From NCBI RefSeq assembly GCF_937903345.1, contig NZ_CALCZQ010000007.1, positions 106,217 through 170,216 on the forward strand: 64,000 nucleotides of DNA, read 5' to 3'. Positions 1 through 7,734 of the stretch are shown piece by piece. The DNA is from an uncultured Emticicia sp. (lineage in GTDB: Bacteria > Bacteroidota > Bacteroidia > Cytophagales > Spirosomataceae). Position 1 is the first letter of the stretch, and every line of letters starts with the position of its first letter. A program made the position numbers and the translations under genes. The notes beneath the pieces are model-generated. The model was not told the origin of the DNA, searched no databases, and saw nothing but the letters and a program-made list of their open reading frames with translations.

Positions 1-733
1 TAATATTGAGCGTTCGCCAAATCATTGATTTTCTAGAAATCCCTACTAAAAGAGGCAAACCCATGACTTTGAATGCGTCCAAATTTCGCATCATTTCGAA
101 ACCTTGATTTGCATTTTTGGCAAATCCAAAACCTGGGTCAATGATAATATCTTTTACAGCCAAAGATCTCAGTTGGGCCACTTTTTCTTGCAATTCAGTA
201 ATTACATCAAGGGTAAGGTTTTTATAATCATTAAGTTTATTCATTGAATTTGGATTACCACGGCTATGCATCAAAATATACGGCACTTGCAATTCAGCTA
301 CGGTATGAAACATTTCTTCATCCAAATTCCCTCCAGAAATATCATTGATGATTTTAGCACCTGCTTTTACAGCCTCACGAGCAACTTTACTTCTGAAAGT
401 ATCAATCGAAATGACTACTTTATCGCTAAAACCCTGAACTATTAATTCAATCACAGGTAATACTCGATCAATTTCTTCTGAAACACAAACATGGTCGGCA
501 TTTGGGCGAGTAGAATAGCCACCAATATCAATAAATACCGCCCCATTAGCAATCATTTTACCAACTTTATCTGTAATTTGATTACTACTAGACGTAAATC
601 TGCTCCCCAAAAAAAAGGAATCAGGAGTAATATTCAGAATTCCCATTACAGTCGGTTTAGACAAATCAATGAGTTTTTGGCCAATAACTGGCCCATTTAG
701 GTCATTTTTGTGATTAATACTTATTGACGTCAT
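1..733 (-). CDS. folP: Dihydropteroate synthase, 3' end cut by the window edge
   Basis: Cytoplasmic folate-pathway enzyme joining 6-hydroxymethyl-dihydropterin pyrophosphate to p-aminobenzoate. The minus-strand frame runs from an ATG at 733 and stays open to base 1, giving about 244 residues; the last 30-40 residues of a normal enzyme lie outside the window. The family motifs are visible in order: NITPDSF at residues 34-40, FIDIGGYSTRP near 60-70, SIDTFRS near 100, the DPGFGFAKN pterin-binding motif near 200 and GISRKS near 230. The gene is divergent from the DUF1599 gene. Identification is secure from the motif set; only the C-terminus is unseen. Confidence 0.95.
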   Translation of the reverse strand, partial: MTSISINHKNDLNGPVIGQKLIDLSKPTVMGILNITPDSFFLGSRFTSSSNQITDKVGKMIANGAVFIDIGGYSTRPNADHVCVSEEIDRVLPVIELIVQGFSDKVVISIDTFRSKVAREAVKAGAKIINDISGGNLDEEMFHTVAELQVPYILMHSRGNPNSMNKLNDYKNLTLDVITELQEKVAQLRSLAVKDIIIDPGFGFAKNANQGFEMMRNLDAFKVMGLPLLVGISRKSMIWRTLNI

Positions 734-764
734 TTGCTTATAGAGCCGAAGTTTTATAGTTTTG
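734..764 (+). promoter_or_regulatory. Bacteroidota-type promoter for the DUF1599 gene
   Basis: TTG at 734-736, a 20-nt spacer, then TAGTTTTG at 757-764 match the Bacteroidota sigma-70 (SigA) consensus TTG-N19/20-TAnnTTTG. The box points toward the gene starting at 1004 and implies a leader of over 200 nt. It begins right beside the folP start codon, so the divergent folP promoter must overlap it or lie further upstream. This is a motif match only; no transcript data. Confidence 0.55.
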
Positions 765-1003
765 CAAGTAGAAGGTCCTCTACCTTTCTACTTGAATTTC
801 ACTAATTTTAGAATCAAAGATAATTTAAACTATTTAACCTACATTTAATTTAAAAATATTTTCAATAAATCCAAATTTGATTTGCTTGATTAATGAGTAG
901 TTATCACAATCCATTTCTTTCATTTGTTGTATTTTTGATTGAAAATAGATGTTTTTTTCTAAATTGAATACTGAACCCAAAGCCATGAGGCAATTATAAA
1001 AAA

Positions 1004-1555
1004 ATGAATCAAACAGAAATTGAATACCGCCATGTCATCAAAATTTGTCAAGACCTTTTTGAAAAGAAAAACAAGGATTATGGCACTTCTTGGCGTATCT
1101 TACGCTTGCCGAGCATAACTGACCAAATTTTCATCAAAGCTCAACGCATCCGAACGATTCAAGAAAATGGTTTTAGCCGCGTCGATGAAGGCGAAGTGCC
1201 AGAATTTATTGGTATCATAAATTACTGCGTAATGGCTCTTATACAATCAGATTTAGTAAACAACACCGAATTCGAAATTCCTTTTGAGCAACTGAAAGCA
1301 TTGTACATTAAACATGTAGTTGAGGTAATGGAGCTACTTTTCAATAAAAACCACGATTATGGTGAAGCATGGCGTGATATGCGTGTAAGTTCGATGACTG
1401 ATATAATATTAATGAAATTGTTCAGAATTAAACAAATTGAAGATAATCTAGGTAAAACTTTGGTTTCGGAAGGTATAAAGGCTGGTTATCAGGACATTAT
1501 CAATTATGCCGTTTTTTGTTTGATAAAACTCGGACAGGTTCAAGGCCAGCAATAA
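1004..1555 (+). CDS. DUF1599 protein with two repeats of the domain
   Basis: Function unknown. The 183-residue protein has two copies of the same module. Residues about 15-55 carry CQDLFEKKNKDYG followed by SWRILR and a TDQIFIKAQRI segment; residues about 108-147 repeat it as NKNHDYGEAWRDMR and TDIILMKLFRI. This duplicated K-N-x-DYG...W...R pattern is typical of DUF1599 proteins in Bacteroidota, a family also linked by domain analysis to nucleotide modification. It has no signal peptide or membrane segment, so it should be cytoplasmic. It sits between divergent folP and the DoxX-like gene. The ATG at 1004 follows an A-rich stretch without a clear Shine-Dalgarno sequence. Confidence 0.85.
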   Translation: MNQTEIEYRHVIKICQDLFEKKNKDYGTSWRILRLPSITDQIFIKAQRIRTIQENGFSRVDEGEVPEFIGIINYCVMALIQSDLVNNTEFEIPFEQLKALYIKHVVEVMELLFNKNHDYGEAWRDMRVSSMTDIILMKLFRIKQIEDNLGKTLVSEGIKAGYQDIINYAVFCLIKLGQVQGQQ

Positions 1556-1630
1556 TTTTTAGAAATTAGAAAATTTGATATTAGTTAATGATTTAGCAAA
1601 GCATTAATTATTCGGACAAAAATTGAGGTT

Positions 1631-1638
1631 TACTTTTG
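1631..1638 (+). promoter_or_regulatory. Candidate -7 box for the DoxX-like gene
   Basis: TACTTTTG fits TAnnTTTG and lies 44 nt before the ATG at 1682. No TTG is found at the expected distance upstream (TTA instead), so this is a partial match. It would let the DoxX-like gene and aroK be transcribed separately from the DUF1599 gene. Confidence 0.35.
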
Positions 1639-1647
1639 AAAAAAAAC

Positions 1648-1680
1648 ATTCGCTCATTCTATCATTCACTCATTAAATTA
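1648..1680 (+). repeat. Degenerate 8-nt tandem repeat before the DoxX-like gene
   Basis: Four CATT-led octamers follow one another (CATTCGCT, CATTCTAT, CATTCACT, CATTAAAT) and end one base before the ATG at 1682. They occupy the position of the ribosome-binding region. Similar short-period repeats occur at other junctions in this window. Confidence 0.5.
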
Positions 1681-1681
1681 T

Positions 1682-2791
1682 ATGAAACTATTTTCACAAA
1701 TCGCTCGCATTATTGTTGGCGTAGTATTTACTTTTTCGGGCTTAGTAAAAATCGTTGACCCCGTGGGAACTGGCATCAAACTTGAAGAATATTTCGAGGT
1801 TTTTGCCCAAGATTTACCTTCTTTACAGGGATTATTTATGTTTTTCGCCCACAATTCATTAATGTTATCATTGATTTTTTGTGCTTTAGAAGTGATTTTA
1901 GGGATAGCTACACTCCTATCTTATCATATGAAAATCACCTCGTGGTTGTTATTAATTATCATTATTTTCTTTACCTTTTTGACATTCTACTCAGCCTATT
2001 TCAATAAAGTAACCGACTGCGGTTGTTTCGGAGATTTCTTAAAACTCAAACCCTGGACATCATTCAACAAAGATATTTTCTTAACCGTCTTTATTTTGGT
2101 AATTTTCGCTTTCAGGAATGAATATGCTAACTCGAATCAAAACACCCTAATGGCAATAGTTACAACAATTTCATTTGGAATTGGCATTTATGCTATTCGG
2201 TATCTTCCTCCTATTGACTTCTTGCCTTACTCAATCGGTAAAAGCATTCCTGATCAAATGAAACCAACTGGCATAAAACCAATAATGGAATTTACGTTTT
2301 TGAATAAGAAAACCAACGAAGAAATAGTGACAGCAGAGTTTTTAATGGATACCCTTACTTACAAATACATATCTATGGTCACGCTGAATGAAGACAAATT
2401 GAAGCCCAAAATCACAGATTATTCAATTGCAGACCAAAATGGAAACAATTATACAGATTCAACTTTCACTGGCAATAAACTATTAGTAATCTTCAAAGAC
2501 GTAAAAAATTCTGATAGCGAGCAAGTCAACCAATTAAAATCGTTGATAAAAGCTGCCGAAGCAAAAGGAATTACGCCAATGATACTTACATCGGTAATTC
2601 AAGCTGATTATCAGAAGTTTAGCGATTTAAATGGCATTACAACTCCATTTTTCTCGGCCGATGCTACGGTTTTAAAAACAATGGCACGAACAAATCCTTG
2701 TGTGATTTTGTTACAAAATGGTATAGTGAAAGGGAAATGGAGCAATCAAAGCATTCCTAAAATCGAAAGTTTAGCCGAAAATTTAAAATAA
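1682..2791 (+). CDS. BT_3928-family protein: DoxX/MauE-like membrane domain plus thioredoxin-like tail
   Basis: The N-terminal half (residues 1-165) has about four hydrophobic helices of the DoxX/MauE type, including the signature GLVKIVDPVGTGIKLEEYF and, after the third helix, a DCGCFGD cysteine motif. The C-terminal half (about 190-369) resembles a thioredoxin-like domain anchored to the membrane, but no canonical CxxC active site is visible there. The family is common in Bacteroidota, often near folate and shikimate genes. A role in envelope redox or thiol chemistry is a reasonable inference from the MauE-like domain but is unproven. The gene precedes aroK by 20 nt, suggesting cotranscription. 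Confidence 0.8.
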   Translation: MKLFSQIARIIVGVVFTFSGLVKIVDPVGTGIKLEEYFEVFAQDLPSLQGLFMFFAHNSLMLSLIFCALEVILGIATLLSYHMKITSWLLLIIIIFFTFLTFYSAYFNKVTDCGCFGDFLKLKPWTSFNKDIFLTVFILVIFAFRNEYANSNQNTLMAIVTTISFGIGIYAIRYLPPIDFLPYSIGKSIPDQMKPTGIKPIMEFTFLNKKTNEEIVTAEFLMDTLTYKYISMVTLNEDKLKPKITDYSIADQNGNNYTDSTFTGNKLLVIFKDVKNSDSEQVNQLKSLIKAAEAKGITPMILTSVIQADYQKFSDLNGITTPFFSADATVLKTMARTNPCVILLQNGIVKGKWSNQSIPKIESLAENLK

Positions 2792-2811
2792 GAAAGAAGA
2801 ATCAATTGAGA

Positions 2812-3333
2812 ATGAATACAAATATTTTTTTGATAGGAATGCCATCGTCGGGCAAAAGTACGCTCGGCCGACAAATTGCGAAGAGTCTCGGCTATGAATT
2901 CATAGATTTAGATACAAGAATCGAAATTGCTGAGGGCAAAAAAATTACAGAAATATTTAGCTTAAATGGCGAAGAATATTTTAGAAAAATAGAAAACCAA
3001 CAACTTAAGAAAATACTAAAAGATAGTAAAATGGTAGTGGCGACTGGCGGAGGGACGCCTTGTTTTCACGATGGACTAGACCATATAAAAGAAAATGGTA
3101 TCAGTATTTTTTTAGATGTAAAACCAGCTATGCTAGTTCAAAGAATGAAGGTTTCAAAGAAAAATGAGCGACCATTATTCGATTTAGAAAACAAATCATT
3201 ATATGATACTGTTTCAGAAAAGTATTATGAACGTTTACCGATATATCAAAAAGCTGACATTACAGTTGAGGGCGATACTGACCCCGACAGTATCCTATGG
3301 ATAATCGACGCAGAGTTTTCAAGAAAAAAATAA
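2812..3333 (+). CDS. aroK: Shikimate kinase
   Basis: Cytoplasmic enzyme phosphorylating shikimate at the 3-position with ATP in chorismate synthesis. The N-terminus carries the Walker A motif GMPSSGKST, then DLD (shikimate binding and Mg), an R in YFRKIE, GGGTP near residue 80 and the lid arginine in KNERPLF. About 173 residues is the usual length. The frame also opens at a TTG at 2806, but I prefer the ATG at 2812 because the protein then begins MNTNIFLIGMPSSG, as in relatives. It is the last gene before a strong terminator and converges with rlmB. Confidence 0.93.
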   Translation: MNTNIFLIGMPSSGKSTLGRQIAKSLGYEFIDLDTRIEIAEGKKITEIFSLNGEEYFRKIENQQLKKILKDSKMVVATGGGTPCFHDGLDHIKENGISIFLDVKPAMLVQRMKVSKKNERPLFDLENKSLYDTVSEKYYERLPIYQKADITVEGDTDPDSILWIIDAEFSRKK

Positions 3334-3370
3334 CCGTGGAGCGAGCTTGAAGTTCGCCGATAGGTTAATC

Positions 3371-3406
3371 AAAGAAGCCTTTGCTGTTTTTAGCAAAGGC
3401 TTCTTT
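3371..3406. terminator. Bidirectional intrinsic terminator between aroK and rlmB
   Basis: A perfect 15-bp stem (AAAGAAGCCTTTGCT paired with AGCAAAGGCTTCTTT) encloses a 6-nt loop, and outer AATC/GATT bases can extend it. It ends aroK transcripts on the plus strand and could end rlmB transcripts on the minus strand. Confidence 0.8.
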
Positions 3407-3488
3407 ATGATTAAGAGAAAAGCCTCTTTTACTACAAACACCTTGTAATCAAAGAACTACAACTTACCATTTGTTATTCGCAAATCAC

Positions 3489-3520
3489 AATTCGTCATTT
3501 GTAAATCGTAATTCGTCATT
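3489..3520. repeat. Direct repeat of AATTCGTCATT at the 3' end of rlmB
   Basis: AATTCGTCATT occurs at 3489-3499 and 3510-3520, spaced 21 nt apart (three heptads), with degenerate copies in front. It is the same class of short-period junction repeat seen before accA and nuoD. Confidence 0.45.
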
Positions 3521-4379
3521 ATTTTTGTCTCTGTCTAACGGCTTCGTACAAAATCACGCCAGTTGCAACTGATACATTCAAAGAGCCTATTTTTCCGATC
3601 ATCGGAATCTTTGTTGCGAAATCAGCTTGCTCTAGCAAATTATCTGAAATACCGTCTTCTTCCGAACCCATCAAAATGGCAGTTGGTAAAGAAAAATCAA
3701 TATCATACAATTCGGCTGTTGCTTTCTCTGTACAAGCCACTACTTGAACACCCGATTGCTGTAATTCACTCACCACTTGCGATAAACTATTTTCACGACA
3801 TACTGGCAAGTGAGTCAATGCACCCGAAGAAGTTTTCATGGCATCGGCATTGATTTGAGCCGCCCCACGAGCTGGAACCACGATTGCATTTACACCTGCA
3901 CATTCAGCGGTACGAGCAATCGCCCCAAAATTTCTTACATCAGTAATTCGATCGAGAACCAAAATTAACGGCACATCGCCACGTTCAAAAGTATCAGCCA
4001 AGACATTCGACATTTTTGCATAATTCACAGCTGACACAAATGCAATGATGCCTTGATGCACCTTCATGGTTACACGATTAAGTTTTTCAATTGGCACTCT
4101 TTGTACAGGAATACCTCTTTCAAAAGCCAATTTTTCAACCTCACCATGTCCAAATTCCCTTTGGAGTAATATTTTTTCTATTTCTTTGGTACTTTTGAGC
4201 GTTTCCAAAACAGATTGTACGCCAAAAACAATATCTGGCTTCGAGGGTTTCTCAAAGCCAGGAGGAGGAGTTGGTTTTGCAAAATATTTTTTCTTAAATC
4301 CAGTTTTATTATCGCCTTCTGGCTTATGATAACCGCCATCTGAACTGCGGCCTAATCCACTACGTTTCCTGTTCTCCAT
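3519..4379 (-). CDS. rlmB: 23S rRNA 2'-O-ribose methyltransferase, TrmH/SpoU family (RlmB-like)
   Basis: SPOUT-fold enzyme likely methylating G2251 of 23S rRNA with S-adenosylmethionine. A basic, disordered N-terminal extension (about 45 residues) is followed by the substrate-binding domain starting DIVFGVQSVLETL, then the catalytic domain with LDRITDVRNFGAIARTAE, the MGSEEDGIS motif and IGSLNVSVATGVILYEA, the three SpoU motifs. I start it at the ATG at 4379 (MENRKRS); an upstream ATG at 4400 would add seven residues and lengthen the overlap. Even so, its first 28 nt overlap the end of the GWxTD gene, suggesting translational coupling. RlmB is the best fit, but another TrmH specificity is possible. 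Confidence 0.85.
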   Translation of the reverse strand: MENRKRSGLGRSSDGGYHKPEGDNKTGFKKKYFAKPTPPPGFEKPSKPDIVFGVQSVLETLKSTKEIEKILLQREFGHGEVEKLAFERGIPVQRVPIEKLNRVTMKVHQGIIAFVSAVNYAKMSNVLADTFERGDVPLILVLDRITDVRNFGAIARTAECAGVNAIVVPARGAAQINADAMKTSSGALTHLPVCRENSLSQVVSELQQSGVQVVACTEKATAELYDIDFSLPTAILMGSEEDGISDNLLEQADFATKIPMIGKIGSLNVSVATGVILYEAVRQRQK

Positions 4380-5629
4380 GCTTCTACAAACGGAAACCAA
4401 TATGCCTGATATTCTGGATAACGAATCAGTTCATAATAGTTTTCCGTAAATTGGTTTGGTTTTCTATTAAATGTAAATATAATTTCTGAAAAATTGGTGC
4501 TTTGTGCGTAAACCCAAACCTCACGGTCACGGCTTCGTTGCACTTTATTTGGTGGGCCTAAAACGGTGTAAACCATTCCTTTATCGGTTTTCCAACCTTC
4601 TTTATACGATGTAAATAGACGATTAGCTTCCTCAATTCGGTGATAATAATTCTTAATAATTTTCTTAGAAACCATCTGATTTCCACTCGTAATTGCCAAA
4701 AAGAATTTATCAAGAGCCTGTTTTGAATTTGGATTTTCGTTAACAGCTTTCAATTCTTGACTTGTACTCATATAAATCAACGGTTTTACCAAGTTTTCAG
4801 GGCGAGTAAGTCGTGGATAACGCTCATCAACTAGCATAAAACCAAATCCTGTACTGGTCGAATTTGTATCTTCTACAATCTGATAAAGTCCTTCTTTCGT
4901 TAATTTGATTGATGTATTAGTCTGAACTTTAATGGTTTCATCAATTGTAAGGCTCGCAATACTAGGACGAATCGAAGTAGCCATCGGCGATTGTGCGGCA
5001 GTAAAATCATTTTTATAACGAACCAAATACAATTCACGAGAGTGATTCAATACACTTTTTAACTGAAAGGAATCTGTTTTATTGATAAAATGACTGAAAA
5101 TTGGAATTTTCAAATTATTAATATAAATACCGAAACGGTCATTAATTCGAGTTCCTTTAAAATCAATCACTAAGTCATTGTTCGATTTTTTACTATCTTC
5201 TAACTGAAAAACCTCGGTTAAAAGTAATCCCTTTTCTAGGTTTTTTGGCCGCGGAATATCAAAATTTATCAAAACTTTGCCTTCTTTCAACAAAACATTT
5301 TGTTCATTCAAATCAATTTTTCCAGAACCGAGTCTTTCACGGATTCCATAATCAGGCTGTAAAAGCCAATTGAATCTGAAATTATCATTGAGCTGCTGAA
5401 TTACTTGCTGTTTGTTCAGATTTTCAATTTCCAACTCCATAAATATTCTAATTGCCGAAGAGTCTTTCAACAAATACCTGCTTTTAATGGCTACAACCAA
5501 TGGTTTAGCCACAGAGATAGGATTAACTACAACAGTTTTATCTTTCTCCTTCAGTGCTTTCTGAATTTTTTTATTTGTTGTACAAGCAGCCAATACTACC
5601 AAAAAGCTGTAAAAAATTGCTTTCTTCAT
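4352..5629 (-). CDS. GWxTD-domain lipoprotein
   Basis: Secreted lipoprotein of unknown role. The N-terminus MKKAIFYSFLVVLAAC is a signal peptide with an LAAC lipobox. The C-terminal region carries the naming motif as GWKTDKGMVYTVLGPPNKV, followed by REVWVYAQ. The middle (about 60-300) is probably a beta-rich domain; it contains no catalytic motif I recognise. A TTG one codon upstream (5632) could be read as the start, but the ATG at 5629 is preferred. It overlaps rlmB by 28 nt. The family is widespread in Bacteroidota and some other phyla, usually next to a TrmH-type methyltransferase as here; its biochemical function is unknown to me. Confidence 0.85.
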   Translation of the reverse strand: MKKAIFYSFLVVLAACTTNKKIQKALKEKDKTVVVNPISVAKPLVVAIKSRYLLKDSSAIRIFMELEIENLNKQQVIQQLNDNFRFNWLLQPDYGIRERLGSGKIDLNEQNVLLKEGKVLINFDIPRPKNLEKGLLLTEVFQLEDSKKSNNDLVIDFKGTRINDRFGIYINNLKIPIFSHFINKTDSFQLKSVLNHSRELYLVRYKNDFTAAQSPMATSIRPSIASLTIDETIKVQTNTSIKLTKEGLYQIVEDTNSTSTGFGFMLVDERYPRLTRPENLVKPLIYMSTSQELKAVNENPNSKQALDKFFLAITSGNQMVSKKIIKNYYHRIEEANRLFTSYKEGWKTDKGMVYTVLGPPNKVQRSRDREVWVYAQSTNFSEIIFTFNRKPNQFTENYYELIRYPEYQAYWFPFVEAWRTGNVVD

Positions 5630-5725
5630 CAATATTTCGTTTCTAAAAAATTCAAATTTAAGGAAATCTGCGGCAATTCAAAATTTAATTATCAGAATTA
5701 CTAAATATATAACAAACATTGGGCT

Positions 5726-5929
5726 TCAATCGTTTTCTTCAAGCTCAAAAACTTCTTCAACGCTCTTGCCAAAGATACGTGCAATCTTCAGAGCAAGTAC
5801 TGTTGAAGGCACATATTTGTTACTTTCAATAGCGTTGATGGTCTGCCGACTCACATTTATTTTTTCGGCCAAATTGGCTTGTGTAATATCCAAAATGGCT
5901 CTTTCTATTCTTATTCTATTTTTCATCAT
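5726..5929 (-). CDS. Small XRE-family transcriptional regulator (YozG-like)
   Basis: A 67-residue protein consisting almost only of a lambda-repressor-type helix-turn-helix: QANLAEKINVSRQTINAIE forms the HTH (about residues 18-36), followed by LALKIARIFGKSVEEVFE. This compact form is typical of YozG-like regulators, which often sit beside a gene for a small membrane protein. That arrangement is seen here: the membrane protein gene ends 55 nt upstream on the same strand. It probably regulates its own operon, which is an inference from the family. It is followed by the GWxTD gene about 100 nt downstream. Confidence 0.85.
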   Translation of the reverse strand: MMKNRIRIERAILDITQANLAEKINVSRQTINAIESNKYVPSTVLALKIARIFGKSVEEVFELEEND

Positions 5930-5984
5930 TCTGTTGGACGAATCGGGTGGTGTTCCCCATTCGCTATTTTAAAACGCTTATCAA

Positions 5985-6449
5985 TCAATTTTTTAAAAAA
6001 AGCAAATAGTAAAACCTAATAATAAAAATAATCAAAGGTGTAAACATATTATATACAATGACACTATAATATGACATACCATGTATTAAAATAGTTGACA
6101 TAATTAATAAGAAAAAATTGACATAGACAGCCCATTGCAAAGACTCCAGTCTTAATTTTGACACATATTCATCTTCGTATTTTACCTTGGAAAATGCAAT
6201 CAAAAGTAGTCCAACAATACTACCAATCGTTGCAATTTCATCAGTAAAATTGAAAATAGAAAATTCATTTCCTTTTTCGTCTGATGAAAGAAATTCATCA
6301 GCAAAGAAATACTTAAAAGGCAATTTGACTGTCAGAAAATCAAAACGTAAATCATCAATCAAAATAAATAAACCCAAAATAATTGATGGGATTGCTATAA
6401 TCCAACCGATGAGTTTGAAACGATGCGGAAATAAGAATCTTGGTTCCAT
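5985..6449 (-). CDS. Small integral membrane protein paired with an XRE regulator
   Basis: No family recognised with confidence. The 154 residues contain about four hydrophobic helices: residues about 12-30 (LIGWIIAIPSIILGLFI), about 70-88 (ATIGSIVGLLLIAF), about 106-124 (VYVNFFLLIMSTILI) and about 130-150. The C-terminus ends RFYYLLFLKN. It is the first gene of a two-gene unit with the YozG-like regulator and has a strong promoter 52 nt upstream. Membrane protein plus YozG-like XRE pairs occur widely in bacteria, but the function of the membrane partner is mostly unknown. The start ATG at 6449 gives MEPRFLFPHRF, a charged N-terminus suitable for a membrane protein. Confidence 0.7.
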   Translation of the reverse strand: MEPRFLFPHRFKLIGWIIAIPSIILGLFILIDDLRFDFLTVKLPFKYFFADEFLSSDEKGNEFSIFNFTDEIATIGSIVGLLLIAFSKVKYEDEYVSKLRLESLQWAVYVNFFLLIMSTILIHGMSYYSVIVYNMFTPLIIFIIRFYYLLFLKN

Positions 6450-6500
6450 AATTTGAAAATGTTTTAAGGTAATAGCTTTTTCATGTAAACTTTAACTGAA

Positions 6501-6531
6501 CAAAAGTAAAATAAACTTTACACTATATCAA
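6501..6531 (-). promoter_or_regulatory. Bacteroidota-type promoter for the membrane protein/XRE pair
   Basis: On the minus strand, TTG (6529-6531), a 20-nt spacer and TACTTTTG (6501-6508) give a full match to TTG-N19/20-TAnnTTTG. It lies 52 nt before the ATG at 6449. Confidence 0.65.
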
Positions 6532-6592
6532 AATATTTTTACACTTATTTTTTCTATTTGAAAAATCATATTCACCTTTTATTAATTAGAAT

Positions 6593-6600
6593 TACTTTTG
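6593..6600 (+). promoter_or_regulatory. Candidate -7 box for the truncated hemoglobin gene
   Basis: TACTTTTG fits TAnnTTTG and lies 53 nt before the ATG at 6654. There is no TTG at the expected spacing. It is back to back with the divergent promoter at 6501-6531, with the boxes about 60-90 nt apart. Confidence 0.45.
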
Positions 6601-6653
6601 TGTGAACAATTGTCAAGTTAGAAACTTGTCCTACACGAAAAAATCTTTACAGA

Positions 6654-7019
6654 ATGGACGATATTCAGAATAGAACAGATATAGAATTATTGGTCAATAA
6701 TTTTTACGAAAGAGTACATAACGAGCCAAATCTCGCACAAGTGTTTGCAATACCAGCCGAACAATGGAATATGCACATTACGAGAGTAGTGAATTTTTGG
6801 GAGAATTGGCTATTTCAAACAGGCAGCTACAACGGTGGTATGATGTTGGTTCACTTACAAGCAAATGAGAAAAACAGATTAACAACCGAAAGATTTGAGC
6901 AATGGTTATCACTGTGGTTTCTTTCGATAGATTCGCTTTTTATTGGAGTAAAAGCCGACTTTATAAAAAGCAAAGCCCTTGAAATCGGACAGATTATGAA
7001 CGCAAAATTTAATTGTTGA
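6654..7019 (+). CDS. Group III truncated hemoglobin
   Basis: A 121-residue single-domain heme protein. The group III pattern is clear: LVNNFYERVHNEP (residues 13-25) for helices A/B, HITRVVNFWENWLF (41-54), then MMLVHLQ, where His67 is the expected proximal heme ligand, and the C-terminal FEQWLSLWFLSIDSLF segment. Group III globins bind oxygen, CO and NO; their role is not settled, with NO or oxygen handling usually proposed. It is a single gene with its own candidate promoter and sits divergently from the membrane protein/XRE pair. Identification is secure; the physiological role is not. Confidence 0.9.
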   Translation: MDDIQNRTDIELLVNNFYERVHNEPNLAQVFAIPAEQWNMHITRVVNFWENWLFQTGSYNGGMMLVHLQANEKNRLTTERFEQWLSLWFLSIDSLFIGVKADFIKSKALEIGQIMNAKFNC

Positions 7020-7734
7020 TTTTTGATGATAGATGTTTGGTTCCTCATTAATTTTGTACATAAAAAATAATCACTTTATTTCACATAAAAATTACCTACA
7101 ATTTCATTATTTCTTCGAGGCAACTTCTTACTTTTATGTCTGCATAATCGTCATTTCAATTGAATGTGTAATATAAAGAAACATTTCATTTTAAGACATT
7201 AACAAAAAATGCCCCATCAGATTCTAAAAACGTTTGAAAACAACGAATAATTTTACCCTAAAACTAGTAAAGCCGAAGCCTTTGAAACAAGATTTAAAAT
7301 CGATGCTTAATTGGCCAATTTTTTGGCATTAATTTATATTCGACATTAAATATTTGGGTCGAATTATTAGATGCCCTTATAACTTCATGTACGATTTTCT
7401 GGGTAAATCTGCACGATATCTAACAGTTTTTGTGTGAGTTTAGGTGGGTTGTGAATTTGTAAAAGCCTAAATATAAGTAATATTTTTTTTACTTTTAGTA
7501 AATTGCATTTTGTTATAATGCTATTAATTAGTGACCGAAATTAAGGTATTTTGTTAGGCAATATAACTTGTTTTTTATAAAGCTAATGGCTGAAATGAAA
7601 AATCTTATTGCCATAATCTTACAATTTTAAGTTAAATGCTTAGTTAAAAAAAGAAATGTTTCCGTAATTTGTACTATGAATATTAAGTTAATATGATTTA
7701 CGCTTTAATATTCTTAATCATTTGATAAACTTAT
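7020..7734. other. 715-nt stretch with no supported gene
   Basis: No open frame of useful length on either strand, and no hairpin-plus-T-tract terminator that I can see. At about 7209-7308 the plus strand gives a short coding-like trace (SKAEAFETRFKIDA, interrupted by stops), which may be a decayed gene. A perfect palindrome AATTGGCCAATT lies near 7309-7320. The segment before 7735 is very AT-rich and probably holds the promoter of the beta-CASP gene, but no full consensus match was found. Confidence 0.5.

Noticed and set aside
491..700. 69-codon plus-strand frame
   Set aside because: Antisense to folP, which has all its family motifs.
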